NCBI GenBank assembly: GCA_946222495.1
Contig: CAMICF010000160.1
Location: 1-6,848 of the forward strand
Origin: an uncultured Janibacter sp.
GTDB taxonomy: Bacteria > Actinomycetota > Actinomycetes > Actinomycetales > Dermatophilaceae
Length of the DNA: 6,848 nucleotides
Direction: 5' to 3'
Part shown: in pieces, positions 1-4,900 of the stretch
Layout: each line of letters begins with the position of its first letter
Position numbering within the stretch: position 1 is the first letter of the stretch
The notes under the pieces: model-generated
Database searches by the model: none
What the model was told of the DNA's origin: nothing
The model's input: only the letters and a program-made list of their open reading frames with translations
Translations under genes and position numbers: made by a program

Positions 1-33
1 GGGCAGGCGCGCGGCCCGTCACACGCTCCGAGA

Positions 34-87
34 GCTGCATCAGGACCGTCACCGAGGCGGCCGGCTTGGTGATGGTCCTGATGCAGC
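34..87 (+). terminator. Long stem-loop upstream of jetA (terminator of an upstream gene, or a leader structure)
   Basis: Bases 34-56 pair with 65-87 to give a 23-bp stem and an 8-base loop (57-64). Every position pairs in plus-strand RNA. Only 48/73 and 54/67 are G-U wobbles, and these would be A-C mismatches in minus-strand RNA, so a plus-strand transcript is the better fit. No U-tract follows. I infer a U-less actinobacterial terminator for a gene left of the window, insulating jetA. A protein-binding inverted repeat or an attenuator remains possible. Confidence 0.55.
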
Positions 88-162
88 ACCGGGCGACGGC
101 GCAGGGGAAGGCCCGGCATCGGCCGGAGTCGAGGCCCTGCATCGAGGCGGGGAGCGGACCGC

Positions 163-168
163 TAGACT
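163..168 (+). promoter_or_regulatory. -10 box of a leaderless jetA promoter
   Basis: TAGACT fits the actinobacterial TANNNT -10 pattern. Eight bases separate it from the GTG start at 177, so transcription would begin at or next to the start codon. No Shine-Dalgarno sequence lies in the proper window and no convincing -35 box is visible. The same layout occurs before jetB. Confidence 0.6.
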
Positions 169-176
169 CGCTGACC

Positions 177-1739
177 GTGACCACGACCGAGCCGAACCGG
201 TGGACGGACCGCCGCAGCGACGCCGTGTCCGCGCGCAAGGAGGCCTACGAGCAACTGCGCCGGGCCAGCACCTGGCGCCTGCTCGCCGCGACCAAGGCCC
301 CGGCGGTGCTCGCGATCCTGCAGGCCACCTTCCCCGCCGGCGACCGTCGGCTGCCGCGCAGCGAGCTCATCGCCCGCGTGGGCGCGCACCTCTCGCTGCT
401 GCACGACGACGAGGGCCCAGCCGACGGGACCTCCGCGGCGGACGGGGCCGCCTCGGCCGACGGCGCCGGGGACGAGACGCGCGGCGGTCGCAGCGCCGCC
501 GAGTACGTCGACGGCTGGGTGCGCGAGGGCTACCTGACCCGTCGCGACGACCCCCAGCGCACCGAGACCACCTTCGAGCCGAGCCCCGCCACGATCGACG
601 CGATCCAGTTCATCGCCTCGCTCGAGGAGCACCGGCCGACGACGACCCAGTCGCGCCTGCAGCTGGTCATCCAGCAGTTCGATCGCCTCGCCCAGGAGAC
701 GGAGACGGACCGCGACGTGCGGCTCGCCGACCTGCAGCGCCGCCGCGAGCGGATCGAGCAGGAGATCCGCGAGCTCTCCGAGGGCGAGCTGATGCTCCCG
801 AGCGCCGAGGCCTCGGTGGATCGCCTGCGCGACATCCTGCAGATCGCCGCCGAGCTCTCCGGCGACTTCCTCCAGTACCGCGAGGACCTGCGCGCCGTGG
901 ACCTGCACCTGCGCGAGCAGATCCTCTCCCCGGAGGGGTCTCGCGGCGAGATCCTCGAGCAGCTGCTGGCCGGGGACGACCTGCTCGGGCAGTCGACCGT
1001 CGGCCGCACCTTCACGGCCTTCTTCCGCATGCTCAACGACCCTGCGCAGACCCGTGCCACGCAGGACCTCGTGGACCGTCTGCTCGAGCGGGACTTCTCC
1101 CGCTCCCTCTCCCGGGACGAGCGCGAGCGCCTCGCCAACGTGTTCAGCGACCTCTACGAGCCGGCGCAGGAGGTCCTGGACGTCAAGACGGAGCTGTACC
1201 GCTCGCTGGCCCGCTTCGTGCGCTCCCAGGACTTCCGCCAGCACCGGGTGCTGCTGGAGGCTCTCCAGGAGGCGCAGGGACTGGCGCTGGCGCAGAAGGA
1301 CGAGGTGCCCACCCGCACCCCCTTCCCGCTCGAGCTCGACCTCTCGCGGGCCCAGATCTCCTCCGTCTCCCAGCACCGGCTGAAGGACCCCACCGATCCG
1401 GGCGCCCCCGCGGAGGCCGAGGTGCACGATGCGACCTCGCTCAGCGTCGAGGTGCTCCAGGACCTGGTGCGCACCAACGACATCGACCTCGTCGGCCTCA
1501 CCTCCCACGTCAACGACGTGCGCGGCCGCTCCGGTCAGGCCTCGATCGGCGACATCCTGCGGGAGAAGCCGGCCGAGCAGGGGCTGGCGAGCGTGATCGG
1601 GCTGATGTTCCTGGCGACCAGCCACGCGCAGGAGCGCGAGGGATCCACCGAGATCGTCACCTGGCGGGAGCTGGACGGCAACGACTACGCCGCCCGCGTC
1701 CCCTCGTTCTACTTCCTGGACGACGTCCCGGTGGAGTGA
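177..1739 (+). CDS. jetA: DUF3375 protein, JetA/MksF-like subunit of a Wadjet/MksBEFG SMC complex
   Basis: Protein of 520 aa. JetA is the kleisin-like subunit of Wadjet, which extrudes and cleaves circular plasmid DNA together with JetB, the SMC-like ATPase JetC and the nuclease JetD. The N-terminus (about residues 22-50, with YEQLRRASTWRLL and then APAVLAIL) is the usual opening of DUF3375. Residues 108-150 fit a winged-helix-like part ending in a FEPSPATIDAIQFI stretch. Residues 150-250 and 295-375 are helical and rich in E, R and L, as expected of a coiled-coil-bearing kleisin. The end (about 420-515) is a second compact domain. Length is close to family norms. Residues 77-107 are an Asp/Gly/Ala-rich low-complexity stretch, probably a lineage-specific loop. 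The reading frame stays open upstream to base 3, but GTG at 177 is chosen because the protein match starts after it, a -10 box lies just before it, and earlier starts fall in the hairpin. Family assignment is by sequence recognition. The jetB gene is not adjacent and jetC and jetD are not seen. Confidence 0.85.
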   Translation: MTTTEPNRWTDRRSDAVSARKEAYEQLRRASTWRLLAATKAPAVLAILQATFPAGDRRLPRSELIARVGAHLSLLHDDEGPADGTSAADGAASADGAGDETRGGRSAAEYVDGWVREGYLTRRDDPQRTETTFEPSPATIDAIQFIASLEEHRPTTTQSRLQLVIQQFDRLAQETETDRDVRLADLQRRRERIEQEIRELSEGELMLPSAEASVDRLRDILQIAAELSGDFLQYREDLRAVDLHLREQILSPEGSRGEILEQLLAGDDLLGQSTVGRTFTAFFRMLNDPAQTRATQDLVDRLLERDFSRSLSRDERERLANVFSDLYEPAQEVLDVKTELYRSLARFVRSQDFRQHRVLLEALQEAQGLALAQKDEVPTRTPFPLELDLSRAQISSVSQHRLKDPTDPGAPAEAEVHDATSLSVEVLQDLVRTNDIDLVGLTSHVNDVRGRSGQASIGDILREKPAEQGLASVIGLMFLATSHAQEREGSTEIVTWRELDGNDYAARVPSFYFLDDVPVE

Positions 1740-1761
1740 GCCCGGCGGAGCGAAGGGCTCA
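1737..1761. terminator. Bidirectional hairpin between convergent genes, containing both stop codons
   Basis: TGAGCCC (1737-1743) and GGGCTCA (1755-1761) form a perfect 7-bp stem with an 11-base loop; G1736/T1762 could add a wobble pair in plus-strand RNA. The left arm starts with the TGA of jetA, and the right arm ends with the stop codon of the minus-strand ATL gene. It probably ends transcription of both genes. There is no U-tract on either side. Confidence 0.5.
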
Positions 1762-2127
1762 TGCGTCCTCCTCCTCGAGCTCCGCGAGCGCGGGTGCGGC
1801 GTCGGCCCGAAGCTGCTCGAGGTCCGCGCCGAAGTCCTTCATCCGGCAGCCGAGCCCGTTCGGCTTCACCACGATCCCCTCCTCCTGCCAGTGGGGAAGG
1901 GCACGGGCGAGCAGCGGATGGTCGCCGGAGGCGTTCGTGACGCGCCACCACGGCGTCGACGAGCCCCAGGCGCCCATGATCCGTCCCACCAGACGCGGGC
2001 CGACGCCGACGATCGCGCCCACCTCCCCGTAGGCGGCGACGCGTCCCGGCGGGATCGCCTCGACCACGCGCAGCACCCGCTCGACCGTGAGGTCATCCAT
2101 GCGGGTGCGGGTCGTGCGCTCGGGCAT
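1759..2127 (-). CDS. MGMT-family alkyltransferase-like (ATL) DNA-damage recognition protein
   Basis: Protein of 122 aa, the size of a lone MGMT C-terminal DNA-binding domain. Residues 24-54 carry the expected core: IPPGRVAAYGEVGAIVG with Tyr33 (the base-flipping tyrosine) and then GPRLVG with Arg45 in the arginine-finger position. Where O6-methylguanine methyltransferases have PCHRV, this protein has PWWRV (59-63), so the acceptor cysteine is Trp60. It therefore cannot accept a methyl group there. Known ATL proteins with this change bind O6-alkylguanine and bring in nucleotide excision repair. The tail (114-122) is acidic. The gene converges on jetA with a 19-base gap and lies downstream of the 596-aa protein gene, separated by a strong terminator. 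The start at 2127 is preferred because a -10-like CAGACT lies 7 bases before it; Met10 (2100) is an alternative. A link to the neighbouring jet genes is not implied. Confidence 0.85.
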   Translation of the reverse strand: MPERTTRTRMDDLTVERVLRVVEAIPPGRVAAYGEVGAIVGVGPRLVGRIMGAWGSSTPWWRVTNASGDHPLLARALPHWQEEGIVVKPNGLGCRMKDFGADLEQLRADAAPALAELEEEDA

Positions 2128-2134
2128 GGCCGAC

Positions 2135-2140
2135 AGTCTG
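2135..2140 (-). promoter_or_regulatory. Putative -10 box for a leaderless ATL gene
   Basis: On the minus strand CAGACT lies 7 bases before the ATG at 2127. It differs by one base from the jetA box TAGACT and sits at nearly the same distance from the start. No ribosome binding site precedes this ATG. The upstream terminator at 2196-2227 makes a separate promoter necessary. Confidence 0.4.
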
Positions 2141-2195
2141 GCACGCGGCTCCGGACAATCCGCGGCACCGGACCGAATGCGGGCCCGAACAGGGA

Positions 2196-2227
2196 GCGAC
2201 CCCGGCGCCGAGGGGCGCCGGGGTCGC
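2196..2227 (-). terminator. Strong GC hairpin terminator after the 596-aa protein gene
   Basis: Bases 2196-2209 and 2214-2227 form a perfect 14-bp, almost all G/C stem closed by a 4-base loop (2210-2213). It begins 18 bases past the minus-strand stop codon at 2246. After the stem the minus strand reads CTCCCTGTTC, which is pyrimidine-rich but not a U-tract. The position and the perfect pairing make it the natural end of the 596-aa protein transcript. Confidence 0.75.
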
Positions 2228-2245
2228 GTCCGCGGTCAGGAGGGG

Positions 2246-4036
2246 TCAGCGACGTGCGCCCCCGCCCTCGCCGTCGATGCCGTCCTCAGGGGCACCGAAC
2301 TCCGGAGCCTTCGGCGGGAGATCGCCGTTCTGGTCCCGCAGCTGCTGCTCCTGGCGGAAGAAGGGATCGTCCTCGACCTCGCCCTGTCGCGACTCCTGGG
2401 TCTGGAAGCCGTCCTGGCGACCGTCGCGGCTGTCCAGGGGGCGGAACTCGTCCTGGTGGCGAGCACCGTCCTGCGGAACCGCCGGATCTGCCCCGGCCGG
2501 ACGGAACTCCGGACCGTCCTGGGGCTGCGAGGCCTGTCGATCGGCGCCGAGCCGGTCCTGATCGACGCTGAGCCGATCCTGCTCCGTGCCGCGCCGGTCC
2601 GCGGAGCCGCCGGACCAGTCCTGCGCGACGGGAGGCTCCATGCCCGAGCGGTCCTCGGCGCGCGCCGGCTGATCGCCCACGCGGTCGTCGCGGATGCCGC
2701 GCTCGTCGCGCTCCGTCCCGGCCCAGCCGAGGTCGCCGGTCTCGTCCGTGGAGCGGACCGGGTCGTGGCGGTCCGCCTCGGAACGGGCGGCGTCGTCGCG
2801 ATCGACGTCGTTGCGATCGGCTTCGCCGCGGTCGACGGCGGACCGGTCGACGTCGCTGCGGTCCACCGCCGACTGATCGATGTGCTGCGGGTCGGCCTGC
2901 TGCCGACCCGCGGAGTGATCGTTCAGGTCATTCCGGCGGTCCGCATCGTGCCGGGCCACGTCCTGCTGATCGATGTCGTGACGGTCGATCGACTCGTCGC
3001 GAGCCGGGCGCTGCTCGGCCCGGTGGGCCTCGCCCTCATAGCCGGCCCCGACAGGATGGTCGGTCGGGCGGGCCTCGCCAGCCCCGATGGGACGGTCGGC
3101 CTCACCGACCCCGCCGTCGCGAACGGCACCGTCCCGATCCAGGCCCTCGTGGGCGCGGTCATCGCGGGCCGGGTCGACAGGGGCGCGATCCTCAGGAGTC
3201 CGGTCCTCTCGGGCACCTCCCTCGCGGACGTCGCCCTCGGGGTTCCGGTCGTCGCGCGGCTCCTGCTCTGTGCGAGCGGCGCGACGGCCGTGAGGACGCT
3301 CGTGCGACGACGCGTCGTCGGCCACTGCGGAGCGATCCGTTGAAGCGCGATCCTCCGGCGAGCCGCCATGCGCGGCGGCCGCCCCGGCGGCGACGCCGGC
3401 CGTGCCTGCGACACCGGCCGCGGCTGCGGTCCCGGCCCCGCTGCGGGGCTCGTCCTCGCGCTGCACGGGTCGCTCATCGCCCCGGAAGGTGCGCTGGTCG
3501 TCGCGAGCGGAGCGATCGTCGGCGGCGCGGTCATCGACGCGTCGGCCGTCGGCCGCACGGTCGTCGGACATGCGCTCGCCAGCCGTGCGGTCGTGGCCGG
3601 CAGCGCCTGCGGCCGGCGCGGTGCGGTCCCCGTCGCGGGGCGTGGGGGAATCGGGGTCCAGGCGGTCCGCCTCGGCGCGCTGCTCCTCGAGGGCGCTGCG
3701 CTCCTGGTCGACCTCCTGGCGCTGCGTCTCGGCCTCGCTACGGCGACGCTCGGCGGCGAGCTGCTCCTGCTCGGCCGCGTTCGCCTTCCGCTCGGCCTCG
3801 AGACGGGCCTTGTCGGCCTCGATCTCGGACTCGCGGGCCTTCAGATCGCGGTCCTGGACGGCCTGCTCCTTCTGGGCGGCCTGCTCGCGGATCTCCGCGG
3901 CGCGGCGTCGATCCTCCTCCTGCTGTCGCTGCTTGCGACGCTTCGAGGCGTTCGCGCCCACGACGATCAGGACGATGACGACGATCAGGACCAGCAGGAT
4001 GATCCCGACGATCACGGGGGTGGACAGGTCGGTCAT
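2246..4036 (-). CDS. Membrane-anchored coiled-coil protein with a long, charged, repeat-containing disordered region
   Basis: Protein of 596 aa, not recognised as a named family. A single hydrophobic segment (about residues 7-28, almost all V, I and L) starts right after MTDLSTP and is followed by the basic stretch SKRRKQR, which predicts a cytoplasmic C-terminal part. Residues 35-125 are a continuous Glu/Arg/Ala/Gln heptad-like region, likely coiled coil. Residues 130-596 are rich in Asp, Arg, Glu, Gly and Gln, without Cys and with few aromatics, so probably disordered. Within this lie an Ala/Gly-rich patch (199-225) and tandem 5-residue units (350-369 and 386-425). The start at 4036 is chosen over the longer frame to 4228 because GAGGAG lies 6 bases before it and the hydrophobic anchor follows at once. 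The N-terminus and upstream region resemble those of the 147-aa gene, so the two are probably paralogues. It could be an envelope or division scaffold, but that is a guess. The opposite strand also has long open frames, which I take as shadows. Confidence 0.7.
   Translation of the reverse strand: MTDLSTPVIVGIILLVLIVVIVLIVVGANASKRRKQRQQEEDRRRAAEIREQAAQKEQAVQDRDLKARESEIEADKARLEAERKANAAEQEQLAAERRRSEAETQRQEVDQERSALEEQRAEADRLDPDSPTPRDGDRTAPAAGAAGHDRTAGERMSDDRAADGRRVDDRAADDRSARDDQRTFRGDERPVQREDEPRSGAGTAAAAGVAGTAGVAAGAAAAHGGSPEDRASTDRSAVADDASSHERPHGRRAARTEQEPRDDRNPEGDVREGGAREDRTPEDRAPVDPARDDRAHEGLDRDGAVRDGGVGEADRPIGAGEARPTDHPVGAGYEGEAHRAEQRPARDESIDRHDIDQQDVARHDADRRNDLNDHSAGRQQADPQHIDQSAVDRSDVDRSAVDRGEADRNDVDRDDAARSEADRHDPVRSTDETGDLGWAGTERDERGIRDDRVGDQPARAEDRSGMEPPVAQDWSGGSADRRGTEQDRLSVDQDRLGADRQASQPQDGPEFRPAGADPAVPQDGARHQDEFRPLDSRDGRQDGFQTQESRQGEVEDDPFFRQEQQLRDQNGDLPPKAPEFGAPEDGIDGEGGGARR
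2762..2881 (-). repeat. Eight tandem 15-bp units encoding [VAI]-[DA]-[RQ]-x-x pentapeptides
   Basis: In the frame of the 596-aa protein, eight consecutive 15-base units encode residues 386-425. Examples are VDRSD, VDRSA, VDRGE, ADRND and VDRDD. The DNA units have diverged but stay in phase (for instance GTCGTCGCGATCGAC and GTCGTTGCGATCGGC on the plus strand). A second run of four units (IDRHD, IDQQD, VARHD, ADRRN) is at 2930-2989. The pattern recalls pentapeptide repeats, but Arg or Gln sits where the inward Leu or Phe should be, so a standard pentapeptide beta-helix is unlikely. Confidence 0.75.
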
Positions 4037-4042
4037 GGTCGG

Positions 4043-4048
4043 CTCCTC
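4043..4048 (-). promoter_or_regulatory. Ribosome binding site of the 596-aa protein gene
   Basis: GAGGAG on the minus strand with a 6-base gap to the ATG at 4036. It decides the start, because the frame continues upstream to 4228. The surrounding GAGGAGCCG is shared with the ribosome binding site of the 147-aa gene. Confidence 0.75.
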
Positions 4049-4114
4049 ACCGCTCGACTGCTCCACCGCCGGGCGGCGGAGCGCGCCCCGGACGGGGGTC
4101 CCGGCACAGGGCGA

Positions 4115-4132
4115 TGCCCCGATTCCATCAGA
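4115..4132 (-). promoter_or_regulatory. 18-bp shared control element, copy 1 (upstream of the 596-aa protein gene)
   Basis: The minus strand reads TCTGATGGAATCGGGGCA, 78 bases before the start codon. It matches the copy at 4782-4799 at 17 of 18 positions. The core GATGGAATC is a hyphenated palindrome (GAT, three bases, ATC). Both copies have an A/T-rich patch farther upstream (here about 4152-4165). It may be a promoter (TGATGGAAT is partly like an extended -10) or a regulator site; the sequence does not decide. Confidence 0.5.
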
Positions 4133-4182
4133 CCGAGCAGGATCCGGAGAGGTTTTCGACCAACCGATCAGGGTGCCGTGTC

Positions 4183-4208
4183 GCGCGCCGGACTGTCGCC
4201 GGGCGCGC
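4183..4208 (-). terminator. Putative terminator after the 147-aa protein gene
   Basis: Bases 4183-4191 pair with 4199-4208 to form a 9-bp G/C stem with one bulged G and a 7-base loop (4192-4198). It lies about 76 bases past the minus-strand stop at 4285 and before the control element of the next gene, so the two paralogues would be separate transcripts. There is no U-tract, and hairpins are common in such GC-rich DNA. Confidence 0.4.
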
Positions 4209-4284
4209 CGTGAGCCTCCGTCGGGCACGTCGTGGGTGTCGCGGGGAGCGGCCGTCGACCCAAGCCGGAGACCGTGGGCGCGGC

Positions 4285-4728
4285 TCAGCGCCGGGGCTCG
4301 CCCTCCCCGTCCCGGGAGCTCTTCCTACTTTGCGCCGGAGCGAGCTCCTCCTCGGCGGTCCGGGCCGCGGAGCGCTCGCTGAGCAGCGGGCGCGAGGCGC
4401 GGCGGCCGTGGCGCTCCCGCCAGGGCCGGGGATCCTCGTCGACGGGGTCCTCGAGGTCGGGGTCCGCGTCGGCGGCTGCTGCGTCCGCCGGCTCCGTGTC
4501 GGTCGGCTCGGCGTCGGCCGGTTCCTCGGGGGCGTCGGCCGGCTCCTCCGCCGCAGCGGCCGACGCGCCGCTCGAGCGCTCGGTCGCCGCGCCCTCCTGC
4601 ACCGCCTCGGTGCCGGCCGGGCCCCCGGCGCCTCGCCGTCCGCGCACCCCGAGGACGACGAGCACGATGAGCACCAGCAGGAGGAGCATCAGGATCGTCA
4701 GGACGGCGGGCACGGGCAGATCGGACAT
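4285..4728 (-). CDS. Small membrane-anchored protein with an acidic Pro/Ala-rich tail; N-terminal paralogue of the 596-aa protein
   Basis: Protein of 147 aa, no family recognised. After MSDLPVP comes one strongly hydrophobic segment (about residues 6-28, mostly L, V and I), then the basic stretch VRGRRG, predicting a cytoplasmic tail. Residues 38-100 are rich in Glu, Ala, Asp and Pro with short imperfect repeats (EEPADAPEEPADA, then EPTDTEPADA). Residues 100-120 are basic (RPWRERHGRRASR), and the end is charged. The design M[ST]DL, two residues apart P, hydrophobic helix, basic patch matches the 596-aa protein, and the ribosome binding sites and upstream 18-bp elements match too. I infer an old duplication with diverged tails. 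The gene is divergent from jetB, with 172 bases between the two starts. No function can be assigned; a cytoplasmic-face tether or adaptor would fit the layout. Confidence 0.7.
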   Translation of the reverse strand: MSDLPVPAVLTILMLLLLVLIVLVVLGVRGRRGAGGPAGTEAVQEGAATERSSGASAAAAEEPADAPEEPADAEPTDTEPADAAAADADPDLEDPVDEDPRPWRERHGRRASRPLLSERSAARTAEEELAPAQSRKSSRDGEGEPRR

Positions 4729-4733
4729 GACGG

Positions 4734-4739
4734 CTCCTC
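4734..4739 (-). promoter_or_regulatory. Ribosome binding site of the 147-aa protein gene
   Basis: GAGGAG on the minus strand with a 5-base gap to the ATG at 4728. The wider GAGGAGCCG is identical to that before the 596-aa protein gene. Confidence 0.75.
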
Positions 4740-4781
4740 GTGGTCGTCGACGGGCTCCGGACGGCGGCTCTGGTCCGGGCC

Positions 4782-4799
4782 TGCCCTGATTCCATCAGA
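4782..4799 (-). promoter_or_regulatory. 18-bp shared control element, copy 2 (upstream of the 147-aa protein gene)
   Basis: The minus strand reads TCTGATGGAATCAGGGCA, 53 bases before the start codon. One base differs from copy 1 at 4115-4132. This copy has a fuller dyad on the plus strand, CTGAT-tcc-ATCAG. A second shared word, CCGTCCGG on the minus strand, follows at 4757-4764 here and at 4088-4095 for copy 1. An A/T-rich patch (about 4809-4830) lies upstream. Confidence 0.5.
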
Positions 4800-4886
4800 T
4801 GAATGTCCGTTTTGGGTGGATTTTTCAACAGGTGGTCGGGATCGCGTCGTCATGACGGGATCCCCTCCCGCCGGGCGGTGCGCCGG

Positions 4887-4892
4887 TAGGCT
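4887..4892 (+). promoter_or_regulatory. -10 box of a leaderless jetB promoter
   Basis: TAGGCT fits TANNNT and is separated from the GTG at 4901 by exactly 8 bases, the same spacing as at jetA. Both starts read GTGACC. No Shine-Dalgarno sequence and no clear -35 box are present. A perfect 10-bp palindrome lies about 30 bases upstream at 4848-4857. Confidence 0.6.
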
Positions 4893-4900
4893 GTCTCGCC

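Noticed and set aside
1..40. Possible minus-strand gene start at 40 (MQLSERVTGRAPA) leaving the window to the left
   Set aside because: Only 13 codons are visible, the start lies inside the stem-loop, and no ribosome binding site is seen. It cannot be supported.
66..176. Upstream extension of jetA from TTG, GTG or ATG codons at 66-83
   Set aside because: The extension lies in the hairpin and crosses the -10 box. It has no ribosome binding site and adds residues not typical of DUF3375.
162..1625. Minus-strand frame of 487 aa across jetA
   Set aside because: Shadow frame of a GC-rich gene. The plus-strand frame has a clear DUF3375 pattern, while this one has only repetitive Gly, Leu, Val and Arg composition.
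2087..3343. Long plus-strand open frame (418 aa) opposite the 596-aa protein gene
   Set aside because: It is the antisense of a GC-rich Asp/Arg-rich coding region; GAC codons read as Val and so on. It has no ribosome binding site or family pattern, and it runs across the minus-strand terminator hairpin.
3368..4213. Plus-strand frame of 281 aa rich in Leu, Gly and Ala
   Set aside because: Antisense shadow of the coiled-coil part and leader of the 596-aa gene. It crosses the minus-strand start, ribosome binding site and control element.
4036..4228. Longer form of the 596-aa protein with 64 extra N-terminal residues
   Set aside because: The extension would cover the putative terminator and the 18-bp element and would bury the membrane anchor. 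The inner ATG has a good ribosome binding site.
1740..4900. The three minus-strand genes between jetA and jetB as a mobile insertion
   Set aside because: No transposase, integrase, flanking direct repeats or terminal inverted repeats were found, and base composition looks uniform. The split may equally come from rearrangement.
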